Source: Antennarius striatus
Taxonomy: Eukaryota > Chordata > Actinopteri > Lophiiformes > Antennariidae
Direction: 5' to 3'
DNA length: 64,000 nt
Assembly (NCBI RefSeq): GCF_040054535.1
Contig: NC_090792.1
Location: 4,451,001 to 4,515,000 of the forward strand
The position numbers were made by a program, and so were the translations under genes. Below are positions 37,788 through 49,600 of the stretch, one piece after another. The notes below the pieces were generated by a model. That model saw only the letters and a list, made by a program, of their open reading frames with translations. It made no database searches and had not been told where the DNA came from. Position 1 is the first letter of the stretch. The number at the start of each line of letters is the position of its first letter.

Positions 37788-39069
37788 TAAGTAAATACAA
37801 GGAATTAATATGAAGGACATTTGAGAACTATAATTTTTGAAATAAAACAGAAAAAGGCTGCAGCCAAGAATAACAATCACCTCATACACACAAATCTAAA
37901 TTGGATATTCTGGATATACAAAGACTGGGATAAAACAAAGTTTGTTTGTTTTTTCTTTTATGAGTGTGGAAAACTGTTTGCCTGGACATCATAAGTGCTA
38001 TTGTGTAACTGAGTGTATGCTGAGCTCATGTGTGAACGTGTAATTTGAAAAGGAAAAAGTTGTAGAGTTGGTTTGTGTGGAGAGGTCTGCATGTTAGGAA
38101 AGTCAATAAGAAACTGGAAGTTAAAACCAGGAAACGGGGAGACATCAGAGGACACAGAGGTTTCTAAAAATACATCAGGGTGCAAGTTGTTACAGCCCAT
38201 CCTTTACATACTGCAAGTGCACAGAACTCCTGTATGGAGTGTGTTCCTTAGTAATGGGGGTAAAGAACAAAAATAGGTAAATAAAAGACAAAACAAGAAA
38301 AATAAAGAATTAGCACACATATCCCACTGAAATATAATGGACATATGAATGTATGAACTGTATAAGTAATTGATATAAACCATGATGGTGTTTTCAAACC
38401 ATCAGCTGCGACAGACATGAGACGAAGCACATGCACATTAAGATCCAGAAGTGTTTGCGTACATGCTGTGGTGGTGAAGTGAAGGAGGTTGCCAAGGAAC
38501 TCCCTGGCCCACAAAAGACTGAGACATGGGTCATGTGTTTACCCTCCAGCAAGGCTGTAAAAGCAGTCATGAGGAGACAGTGGAGAAAGGTCAGAGCACT
38601 GAAGAAAACACACCTATGAACACTTGGATTGATACAGATACACACAACAACACTATCATGATTCTAATGGCTGAAGAAGTAATGTTGTCAACAGTTCCTG
38701 ATTGGTCATTAGATTATAGGTTGACCTTAGAGGCAAAGGATCTAGCCCATGCTAATGTTTACTTAGATCAGAAGCAAATCAGGATGTTTTATCTTTTCAT
38801 TCAATCACTCATGAAACAAGGTTCTTTTGTTGAATGACCTAAATCACCACAGAACACCCCCATCTTGCCTTTTGAGAACCTATTGGGGGCTGTAAACCAG
38901 TGTCAGAGCTCAGAGCTGTAAAGAAGCTGTAAATCCTCCAGCCCCAGCTGAACTAAAGGGTTAAAAAGATTCCAATTGACTCCTGCTGGTTTACTGGTTG
39001 ATTAATTGATTAACTGATTTATTAATTACTTAATTTGGTAAATGCATTTTGACTCACAATTCTGCTTGT
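37788..39069. other. No host gene seen; two unassigned open frames
   Basis: Plus-strand frames at 38431-38619 and 38640-38837 have protein-like composition (a Cys-Cys-Gly-Gly segment; a Tyr/Leu-rich segment) but no splice support and no recognised domain. They may be pieces of an old LTR-type element related to the relic near 40.6 kb. Confidence 0.3.
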
Positions 39070-39084
39070 ATTTTTAATGGTAAA

Positions 39085-39899
39085 TGATTAGAAAGGAATC
39101 TCCATGGACTATGATGTTTGCAGATGACATTGTGATCTGCAGTGAGAGCAGGGAACAGGTGGAGGAGAAGCTAGAGAGGTGGATGTTTGTCCTGGAAAGG
39201 AGAGGAATGAAGGTTAGCCGCAGTAAGACAGAGTACATGTGTGTGAATGACAGGGACCCAAGTGGAAGAGTGAGGTTACAGGGAGAAGAGATCAAGAAGG
39301 TGGAGGATTTTAAGTACTTAGGGTCAACAGTCTAGAGCAATGGATGGTCTGGAAAAGAGGAGAAGAAGCGTGTACACGCAGGATGGAACGGGTGGAGGAA
39401 AGTGTCAGGTGTGATGTGTGATAGAAGAGTTTCAGCTAAAATGAAAGGAAATGTGTACAAAACTGTGGTGAGACCAGTGATGTTGTTTGGTCTAGAGACA
39501 GTGTCACTGAGGAAAAGACAGGAGACAGAGCTGGAGATAGCAGAGAGGAAGATGCTGAGGTTCTCTCTGGGAGTGACCAGGGTAGATAGGATCAGGAATA
39601 AGTACATCAGAGGGACAGCACATGTTAGAGGTTTTGGAGATAAAGTCAGAGAGGCCAGACTGAGATGGTTTGGACATGTCCAGAGGAGTGATAGTGAACA
39701 TATTGGTAGAAGGATGCTGTGTTTTGAACTGCCAGGCAGGAGGCCTAGAGGAAGACCAAAGAGGAGGTTTATGGATGTAATGAGGGAGAACATGAAGGTC
39801 GTTGGTGTGAGAGAAGAGGATGCAAAGGACAGGGCTAGATGGAGGCAATTGATTCGCTGTGGCGACCCCTGAAGGGAAAAGCCGGAAGGAAAAGAAGAG
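39085..39899 (+). mobile_element. RTE-type LINE, 5'-truncated copy with target-site duplication
   Basis: It begins inside the RT at F-A-D-D and continues through 'KVEDFKYLGSTV', a TAG stop at about 39332 and the 'RLRWFGHVQR' and 'RRPRGRPKRRFMDV' blocks. It ends at 'RWRQLIRCGDP' plus stop and a short A/G-rich tail. A 15-bp target duplication (ATTTTTAATGGTAAA) lies at 39070-39084 and 39900-39914, so the boundaries are exact. It is the same family as 26275-27418 and 63345-64000. Confidence 0.95.
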
Positions 39900-39914
39900 A
39901 TTTTTAATGGTAAA

Positions 39915-40585
39915 CATTGTATTTTATATACAGTATATGGACAAATGCCACAGCGTTTTTTTCTCAAGTCCTACTCTGTTTATTACAACATGTTGCATTT
40001 GGCAACATAGTGTGATAGCTGATAGCACAACTGTTTGATATGTAAGGTGTATATGTTTGGTCCGGACCACATCCAAACCATCTTCGGTGAACAAATAAAC
40101 AAACATGATGAGCTTAAGTTTGTATGCTACCATCCATGGATTCATGATTTTGCAGAGATCTCTCAAACCCATACAACGTCACACATGGGGAAGACATTTG
40201 ACCATGACTGACTATGACATGGACTTCTGACGCAGACACTGCTTTGACTGACTTGAAGCAGTATACTTTTTATTTTTATAATTCTTGACATGATTTACTC
40301 TGTGTTTTTTGTTGTTCATGTTCCACATGCCGTCAACTCTGATTATTTCAAGCAAAGAACAACACTGCTCCCCCTAACGCTAGCATGGATGTGCTCCCTT
40401 TGTGTAATCCATTGTCTCTTACACTAATCGATCATCTAACAAATCTTGCTTTTGTTCTCTATGTCGAGGGTCTCAGAAGACATCCTTCCAATGTGTGTTC
40501 CCTATGTCAAATGTATTTTACAATGTCTTCAGAGTATCTTGCCTAGGTGATAGCTGTCCTCCCTGAACCTGAAACATAACAACCC
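39915..40585. other. No gene seen
   Basis: No supported feature was found. Confidence 0.5.
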
Positions 40586-40710
40586 CACAACATTCAGCCT
40601 GGTGAATGGGTAGTGATCAAGGACCTTCAAGGGAAATACTGGTGTCATCCCAGCTGGACATGTCCATACCACCATACCAGATCCGCAGCTAAAAAAAAAA
40701 GACATTCGAT
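40586..40710 (+). pseudogene. Possible retrovirus-like pol (integrase C-terminal) relic
   Basis: A short plus-strand frame has a Pro-Gly-x-Trp-Val-x-Ile-Lys-Asp start, followed by basic and aromatic residues and a Trp-Thr-x-Pro segment. The spacing resembles the C-terminal domain of retroviral or LTR-element integrases. It runs into an A-tract and out of frame within about 40 codons. No LTRs, primer-binding site or other pol domains were identified, so the call is tentative. It is a non-functional remnant at most. Confidence 0.3.
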
Positions 40711-43255
40711 CCCAGGAGGAGTTGTGAACGATGTTCAGAGAAAAAGTTTGGCTGCAATGATGATCAGGGGTTGGTCACTACTATCATCATTGTCCAGAAG
40801 TGAACTGCAGCTCATTGTCAACATGACAGCTGGTCTGGAACAGATTGGGGTTTTTCAACATCTGGATTATTCCCACACCTCAAATGACAGCAACAAACCA
40901 ATGGCAAGGAAGTACAGATGACAATGGACTTCAGGAAACTCCAGAGACATTAATGACTTTTGAAAATGTTGACATGTTACGCATTTCATTGTTGTGTTGA
41001 CACTTTGTGTCAAAAGGTGGGAGCAATGTGCAACCTGATGTGACAATCAACAGGCCCCATGGGGACACAGGAAAATGTGAGCCCGAGTCAGACTCTAGTC
41101 TAAATCAACAAAGCAGGAGACATCCGCTGGAGTCACAGTCCCTCCAGTGAGCACCGCACTGCCATGATCAAGATAAGTATGATGCAATCACAAAATTCCC
41201 AATTCACACAGTGTTGAAACCCATGCCAGCATTCTCAGCTCAGGTTCATGATGGCACACAACCTGTAAAGTCAGGAGCAAGGTGACAGGAGAAGTAAGAG
41301 AGACGTACATTTATAACACGTCACCAGATGGAATATTTTCTGTTCCTATGAGCAAACTTGAAGCTTTGAAGTTTGAAATGAATGAAAATGCTGGTAAGGG
41401 GGTAAACATTAAGTGGGATAGGCTAGAGGAAATTTTTGGAAAATGGGGAGCCGTTTCAATCAGCCATAGCTATACTGATAATACTAATACTGTTCTCTTA
41501 ATTGACATGTTGCATAGTGCCTATCCTGAAGAAATGGTGTGTGAGAGCAATGGACAAGAGGATGAACCTCATAAAGGATGCACAGAAAGCACAAATGCTA
41601 AGTATGTTAATGGCTGAAGAACTGGTGCACAGAATTGTTCTGACGCAGAGGAGGGAGAATATGCCAGATGTGTTTCCAATCTCTGCTTGTGAGGAAGAAC
41701 TGTTATAGAGAAGGATGAACAATGGCTGATATGGATACACTTTACAATCACATACGGATATATCACCGGGATATCATTATGACACTACTTTTACTATTCC
41801 GTGTAACCATTGATACATACATTTTTACCCTATGTGATACAATAACATAATGATTAACCTGAATATTTCAATCTCTTGTTTCATCTTTTGTTGTTTTGTA
41901 TGGTAAATATATTTAACATCATTAGCATCTCATTGTCTAACAAGGAAAGACATTGAATTTATGTGTCTTGAAAAAAGTACACATTTTGTACCCTGAAAAA
42001 TATAAGACAGTACATCCACTCATTTAACATTTACAAATTATCAGAATTTGCTTTTACTAGAGAATATTTGAAATCAGCCTCCTTTAGCTATAATTGTCAT
42101 TAGCTAGAAAGACACTGTAGGAGATGTTCTGTTGATGCTGTTAAGCAGCCCAATAACTGATTAAATGATTGTATTTTGTGTAGATTCCTAAAGTTTAAAC
42201 CTATGTGGGGGAATAAAGTAATGATAAATATTGCACTGTTACATTTTCTAAGGACAAGAATAAAATGTTGAGTTTTGAGGGTGTTCAAGGTAACTTAACA
42301 TCAAAAACAGTAAAATCAAGAAGTTCATGAATATTTAAATACACATAAAATGTCTTGCTTTATGTTTAATGCAGTAATTGCAGATTTAATTCTGGTGTGG
42401 CAAATGAGGTCAGGGGAATAACATTAAAATAATTTTAATTAGACTACATTACTGATTCTAGAGAATGACACTGATGAAAGAACAGATATGAGCCAATGAC
42501 ACGTATCTGTAAATGAATTTAACCATCGTTTTTGCTGAAAATAAGCTGTCATTACTTCAACACAAAGAATGTCTGAGAGTATGAAAAGAGTGTTTGCGAC
42601 AGAGGGAAGACTCCTCGTGTCCTTGCTGCAGTGGGAGAGTTATTTTGTGAAGAGAAATCAGGAGCACTTGTCCACAGCCTTGGAGAAACTGCTGATGACA
42701 TAGAGACCAAAAGTGAACAATGTGATGAAGTGTGTCTTCATGAAGGTCAAGAACTCAGGCTGTGGATTTGTATTCATCTCACTATTCAGCAGTGGGTGAT
42801 TTTAGTTCCCAAACTTTCACAGCTGAAACACGAACAGCCATGTCTCTAGACCTGCAGGGTGCAAACTCGTTGCAAAACAATGAGATGAGTCTCCAAAAGA
42901 TAACATAGAAAGAACATATTTTGTTTCACAAACACAAAATGTAAGAGGTTTGCTCAGATATCCTGACGGTTAAAATTTCAGTTATGAAAAACATTGTTTG
43001 AAAAAGACAAAAATCATAACTGAATAAGCCTTAAAAATTTTGGAAAATGCAGTCACCCATATAAATAAATATTTTGAGTTATTTTGACATGACATGTGTA
43101 ATCTGAATCTATGGACTATTAATGTTAAGTTTTACACAATTTTTTTTTTTTTGTGTTCATGTATTCTCATAGTTCCACATGACAAAAGGTGGGTCAACTC
43201 TGTATGAGATCAATGCTCATTTTAGCCTTGCAGCAAAATCTTCTTTTTTTTTTAA
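40711..43255. other. No host gene recognised
   Basis: Open frames at 41282-41617 and 41502-41708 look protein-like but lack splice support and recognisable domains. A plus-strand frame near 42570-42690 contains 'LLQWESYFVKRNQEHLSTAL' and then an in-frame TAG. These could be transposon or pseudogene debris. Confidence 0.35.
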
Positions 43256-43257
43256 CA

Positions 43258-43288
<31 letters not shown>

Positions 43289-43290
43289 AC
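43256..43290. repeat. (AAAT)n microsatellite
   Basis: About eight AAAT units. Confidence 0.95.
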
Positions 43291-43683
43291 AAAATAACAA
43301 CGTTAACATTGACAGTAGAGGTGTCCAATACAATATGATATTTTCAGTGGGTAGTACTGAATGCACTTAGATGCACTCCCAGCCATCAGTATGGAAGGCA
43401 GCATGTGTGATTTCTCAGACACATACTATATATCCACAGGATATCTGAGAAGCTCCACTCTCAGTGAAATCAAGGCCATCCTGCAACATGCATCATCTGT
43501 CTCTGTGTCCCAACCAGTAATACCAGTGCTCCCCGTCATATTCCTGGACCATTGCAGGTGGAGGTCAAACCCAGAGTTGCATTCACTTTGGGATTCACTT
43601 TGGGCTGAGAAGCACACTCATGGCAACCATTCAACTGTGACAGAGAGTCTATTTTCAGAACTAATATACTTCATTGGGGGGGG

Positions 43684-43960
43684 GGGGTACTCATGGTGGT
43701 GCAATTAGTAACACTGATGCGTCACAGCAAGAAGGTTCCAGGATTGAGTCCTTTTTGTGTGGAGTCTAAATGGTCTGCGGGGGTTCTCTCCAGGTTCTCC
43801 GCCTCCTCCCGCCTCCAAAAACATGCAGTTTAGGTGAATCTAAATTGACAATGATTGTGAGTGTGTGTATGAGTGGTTGCTTGTCCTTCATGTGGTTCTG
43901 GAGTGCGACTTGTAGACGAGATGACTGTAATGTTCTCCTCTACAAGAAAATGGATGAATT
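43684..43960 (+). repeat. SINE-B degenerate copy
   Basis: It reads 'GGTACTCATGGTGGTGCAAT', then a B-box-like region, 'TCTCCAGGTTCTCCGCCTCC', and 'CCTCCAAAAACATGCAGTTTAG', collinear with 37423-37590. Confidence 0.7.
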
Positions 43961-45146
43961 GTTAATGCATCTGGCTGACTCATAATTTATTTAGCTATTA
44001 AACCTAACATACAAAGGTGCAGAGTTTTGCCTCCAGCTGTAACTTAAGAATTCCAACCTCATTTCTACACGACATTTTCTAACAAATTTGAAGAAAGGAT
44101 ATTGTCAGTGACATTAAAGCCTGTAACACAATTACTGCTGGACTGTAACAGATCACACAACTGTTTCACCTATTATAGTAAAGTAGCCCTTGCAGTGATT
44201 TAAGTGTCCGTTGTGGGAGTGTATTGTCTAACTCTTAATGGATTTGTCAAAGCTAAAACGTCTTACCCCAAATTCTCAGACAAGAAGCAGAATAAGCATA
44301 GTCTTTATTGTCATCACACAACACAGCTGATCATGCAATGGCATGTTCCTTTGGCTCTGTCAAAAGCTTAATATAAAATGAGTAAAAATACAGTACAAAT
44401 ATGAACATCACTATAATTAGATCTTGCACAACTGATGAATATACACAAATATAGGTTTTGCAAATTGTCACCCAGTACGAATAAAATGGTATTCAGAAAT
44501 GAAGTAAATATGAATCAAATAAATAGCCTGTTAGCCCCACAAATATGCAATACCTTCCCACAAATGTAGTAAATACATACATTTAAGTCATGCATGCATA
44601 CATATTTAATCATTTTCTTTTGCTTCCTGTTAATTGGCATTCTTTGAATACTTGCCTCTTTAGAATGATCAAATGTTCATTCTAACCCTAATCCTAACCC
44701 CTAGGTTATTGTTAGGGTTAGCGTTAGGGTTACGTTTGTGGTAGCTGACTGCTATCCAAAGCTGTTTAAGTCAATCCACTGGACGTTAAGAAAGTTCTTG
44801 AAGATGTTTCGTCTCTCATCCAAGCGGCTTCTTCAGTAAGTTACTGCTATTATGTTTGCTGGAGTTATTACGTTTGTGGGGTTAACATATCTGTGAATAC
44901 TGATGAAGAGGCAGGGCCAGCTTTCATAAGGACTACAGTGTAAGTACGTTTAGGCAAGTTCTCCTGAAATAATTCAAAAATTCTGAAAGTTAAAATCACA
45001 GATTTAAATATTTGTATGTGGTAATCTTTATTTAGCTGGTATGAATTAACAAATTAGAATAGAGCCACACAACTACCAGCTGAGATAATGACACTTGAGT
45101 CACCATGTACATTTTCAGTAATATTTCCAGGTTTGTATGAATTACT
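43961..45146. other. No gene seen; includes telomere-like motif and repeat debris
   Basis: The segment 44683-44732 has CCCTAA-type units followed by TTAGGG-type units. The piece at 44790-44840 (GTTCTTGAAGATGTTTCGTC, CTCTCATCCAAGCGGCTTC) matches a dispersed repeat I recall from fish. A poly(A) signal for the minus strand (AATAAA at 45031-45026) may serve the possible exon at 45147-45429. Confidence 0.5.
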
Positions 45147-45429
45147 TCATGGTTCTCGTTGGAAATCCTGATTAACCATTGTTAAGCAGTTATGACTGCC
45201 AGGCTTTGGTAAAGGTAGGTGGTCAAAATTTCCAATTGTGACTGATAAATCAGAAGTAAAGCTTGATGTTGAAATGAGAGATTTGTTTTCCTTACAACAT
45301 GAGTAAACCAGCTCCAATAAAGACATTATGTGGCTCCTTATGCTTGCAGGGGCAACATTTCCCTGGCCTCTCTTGAGAACATGTTTCCAAGCAAATGACT
45401 CAAATGTCCAAATGGCTTTTTTCAAAACG
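45147..45429 (-). CDS. Possible terminal exon of an unidentified gene
   Basis: On the minus strand a strong acceptor (CCCCCCTCTATTGTCCACAG) precedes an open frame of about 93 codons ending in TGA at 45147. The frame begins TLDVLKKAIWTFESFAWKHV and includes 'SIRSHIMSLLELVYSCC'; its composition is ordinary coding-like. A minus-strand AATAAA lies about 115 bp beyond the stop. I do not recognise the protein. No upstream partner exon was found, and the next gene on this strand, pcare, has its own stop at 46642. It could be the last exon of another gene, or a decayed fragment. Confidence 0.35.
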
Positions 45430-46145
45430 TCCAGTGTTCTGTGGACAATAGAGGGGGGAATCAGTAATTTCACAGATGAAGATCAGTAGACTCTGACCTG
45501 AATATTCACAGTTTTAGAAAACAGCTGTGTCAGGTCTTTAAAGAAGAGTCTAATACATATAAGATGTAAAATGTACAATTAGTGACCATGAATTTTTAAG
45601 TGATTTCATTCACAAAAAACTAGATTAAAATATTAATATTTATGAACAAATACAAAATTGCATAATTTGTAATCACAAATAAGTTGTAAAAATAAAAGCA
45701 CTTAAAAAAATATGATTGAAAATTTCAGCTGAGATTTGCCTTATTTAACTCTTATCAGATGACAACATGACTGTTTTTATTTTTAAGTAAATAATAAAAC
45801 CTTTGACTACTGAGCTACCAGGACAGTGTGGAATAGTTGAATTTCGAAAATGGAATGTTTGAAGAGAAGAAAGTACTATTTTTGCATATTGTGGTGTAAA
45901 CTAAACTGTAAACTCTAAACTGTAAAACATGGAATTATGTCTTCATGTATAATTTGTCTTTGAGGTACATAGAAGGCAAAAGTAAATTCAGAAGCATTTT
46001 ATGCTGAGTGTGTACCAAGTCTGTGCGCAAAAGCAGTAATTAAAAGGAAATTTTCCATCGATCTCTGTGTTGAATTAACAGGACCTTCAGGAAAAACTTT
46101 GAAAAGTTTTGCTTCTCATGTAAGAGGCTTCTTAAATTTCACGTA
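45430..46145. other. No gene seen
   Basis: AT-rich flank between the possible exon and the TA-flanked MITE. Confidence 0.5.
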
Positions 46146-46504
46146 CAGTGCACCCTCGTTCTTTGCAGTTGATGCGTTCCAGGAACCACACGCAATTAAG
46201 GACTCCGCGATCGAGATTGCGATCCATTTATCTTGTTATTAACGGTAATTAAAACATTTATGACCCTCCCCATACTGACATTAAACACCTTCTATCTGTA
46301 TTACCTTTTCCCACACTCTTATCGACTCTTTAAAGCACTTATATGTCTGACGAAAGTCCGAGACTAACGGAATGGAGCACACTTCCAGATGCCGTCTGCC
46401 AATAGAATGCGCGTACGGTATCAAGTGACTGCCGACCAAAAATCCATAAAAATCTGCAAAAATCCAAAGTGGAGTTGCGAGCGTTGATGCGCGAGGGCGC
46501 ACTG
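46146..46504. mobile_element. Tc1/mariner-type MITE
   Basis: Inverted ends CAGTGCACCCTCG and CGAGGGCGCACTG differ at one position and are flanked by TA at 46144-46145 and 46505-46506. The length is 359 bp with no transposase. It lies 137 bp beyond the pcare stop codon, possibly inside its 3' UTR. Confidence 0.8.
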
Positions 46505-46641
46505 TACCTTCTTCTCTCCATTTGAAGGTGTATTACTCTGCCAATGTGGATAAAATTAGCTCAGCCTCTCTTCCTAGTGGAATAAACAGCATCATGTTAA
46601 ATCCTTGCCAAGGCCTTCTAATCCATAATCTCACTGCCCTT

Positions 46642-49600
46642 TCATTGGCCCATTAAGTCTCTGTGCAAGGCCTGACCAACAACACACAGGTCCGGGTGTG
46701 ATGCAGAGCGTAGAGTAGCTCTGAGGTCTGATTGGCTAGTCCATAACTCCTCCTCTCCTGTAGATTCATCATCCAGCCTATGCAAATGAAAAGAGTATAG
46801 AATGTTAGCAAAAGGGTTTTTTTTAAACTTAAATAGGGATGGTGTGATACGATGCATTTCACTTACACTGAAAAAAGTCCCAAAGGCCACTACAGACCAC
46901 TCTAATAAATGGCCCTTGTTAAACTAAAGATTTAAACATAATGAACAATTCAATACTTGCACAGCAAGACTGATAGAGATAATTAAATGCAAAAAAAGTT
47001 TGTGCGATACACTCTAGCTGATGTATTCTTAACTCAGTTATTTTCTTGACGTACATTTCAATACATTTAAGCCACTATAAGTTTGTTTTGTATAAAAGAT
47101 TGTTGGTAGATTATAAATGGCGAACAAATAACATTTCAGAAGAACTACGGTAATAGTCCTTAATTAACAATGAGGCTACTAACTCAGAAATAGGAAAAGC
47201 AGAAACTGAAAACTGCTCTGAAACATAGCTTCATAGACATCACCAGTTTAACATGCTGGAAAATGTGTGCATACAATACCGGGTAACCATGTTTGTTTTA
47301 TGATATTTTATCTTTGCTATTCTGATACCAGCAAAGCTCCAAAAAACGTTAATAGCAACATTCAGTAAGTATTAAGTATATTTGTGTTGATTTTTGACCT
47401 GTTCTGTTGACCAAAAACAGAACACTATTTTAATCAGGCCTTTTAGGGAGAGTTTAATGGATCAACAGTAAACTCTGGGGCCCCTTTTGATTTAAAGGAA
47501 TTTTGAAAGTCAAAACAATGACAAATGTTTGCGTAGTACTTGCTTCTTACAAACTCACCTATATCTTGACTAATTTTAATATAACATAATAAACTAAACA
47601 AACTCATAAACTTCCTGTCACCAATCTCAACCAGAATGAAATTGCAAGAAATAACAGATACGTAATACAATAACCGCATACTGTCAGAATTTTTTTTTTT
47701 TAATTTGTATTTGCTTAAACTACCTACAAGACAGACTTTTCCCAACGATTAACGTAAAGCTAAACTAAATGATTTATGTTGTGTCACACTTACCCTTGGG
47801 AATTTATTGCCGGTTCACTCCCACAAGTCTCAGCCACTGAGATGCCTGGTGATCTTGGAAGCAGACTTAGACTAGGTCTTCGATCTGACTGGCTACGTCG
47901 GATGAATGGTCGAGGTCCCTGAAAAGATACAGGAACTCTGCCACGGTTCCTCCAAACGCGTGAGAGAATAGAAACACCAGTTGAGGTCCATGCTTCAGGG
48001 GGTCGGGGAACTGGACAAGGCTGGGCTTCAAACAGGGATGGTGATGCAGGGCAAAAGACAGAACGCGCATTTTTGAACACTCGAGAACTTATTGAGTCTT
48101 CGCTGCTATTCTCCCTTGAAACCCTTTGTAGTTTTGGCGAGGCTGGTGGAGTTGGTGTTTTGAAGGGATAGGTCGAGGATGAGTTTGAATTCATAATGTT
48201 CTCTTTTGCAGCAGGTGGACTGGGGAGTCTCTTTTGAACAGATGGTGGTGTAGGAAGGTTCCTGGTGCAAGTTGAAGATGTTGGAGAAGGTTGCCTTTTG
48301 AAATTGTGGGGACTTGTGGGAAGTCTTCTCTGAAGATTGTTTGGAATAGGAGGTGTAGATGGTAACATTCGCCCCCTTGCCATAGGAGGGGTAGCAGGTG
48401 GCTGGTTACTAAGTACTGAAGAAGGAGGCACATTCACATTAGCTTTAATAGTTCCAGGCAAAGAAAGGTTCATGCAGTCTTGTACGTCTGCCAAGTCTCC
48501 ATGAACGGTAGATACATTTGGTTCTACGTCACTTTGTGATGATCTCTCTGAGTCTGCAGGCTGCTGTAAGTGTATGAACTTTCTGGCTTGCTGTTTCAAG
48601 GGCTCTTTTTCTTCTGCTGGGTTTACCGGAAGTTGGACATCTGATGGGGTAACCTTTGATATGTCCTTCTGATCAGCTCTAGCAAGGGGCAAAACCTTGG
48701 ACGATTGTGGTAGGCCTTTTTTGCTTGGCAACACTGTTACTGAGTGAACTGAGGCCCTCAGTCGTTGTGATACCACAGCCCTTTTTAATAAAGGTGATTT
48801 CCTGACTTTTGTGGCTCCTTCATCTGTGACACCAGTTGAAACACTGTTTGTATTATCAAAGGAATTGTCCATTAACACTTCAAGTGGAGGTGGAGGGAGG
48901 CTATCCAGATCAAAATAATCAGATTCTGGTCTACAACTGGTTAAACCACTGCTCAGCACAGCTTCTACGTTTCCTAAACCAGGTAACACAGGAACACCAC
49001 ACTTCCGAACGCCTTTGAGAGGCCCCAGAGCTTCAGGATTATCTTGTTCCACTATACCTTGACTGAAAGTATCAATCAGTTTCTTAACAGAGTTCCGGCC
49101 TCTGTAAAAGCCAGAGGATGGTCGTGGTGAAGAAGGAGGAGTTGGGATGAGTGGTTGGGGTTTAATAGGACCTTGGGATGTGTTCTTGTCATTCGATTTT
49201 CCTTCTTCAACATTGGTAGTGGTTGCTGCCTGTTTTTTAGTGCTCTGGTTTGCGATGCATATTCTCCCCTTCATTGGTTGGGGATGGATGCTATTCTTTT
49301 GTTTGCGAACAATTGCTGGAGATTGTGGTTGTGAGGATTCTTGATTTTGTTTTGAAAGAGTCGTCCTAATGTTTCCATTTGCCTTATTTTTATTCATTCT
49401 GTGTACCCTTTGGTTTAATTCCTTCTGGGTTCTGTTTAGTTCAAGTAAAGTAGGATCTTCACCTCTGCTCCGCAGGGATTCAGCTGACCGGGAACGTTGT
49501 TTCATAGCCCCTTGGATCTTCTTTACTCCTGGATTTCGAATACATGCTGCTGTTTGGGGACGTTTTGAGCATTGTTCCTCATCATCATTCCACTGGTGTC

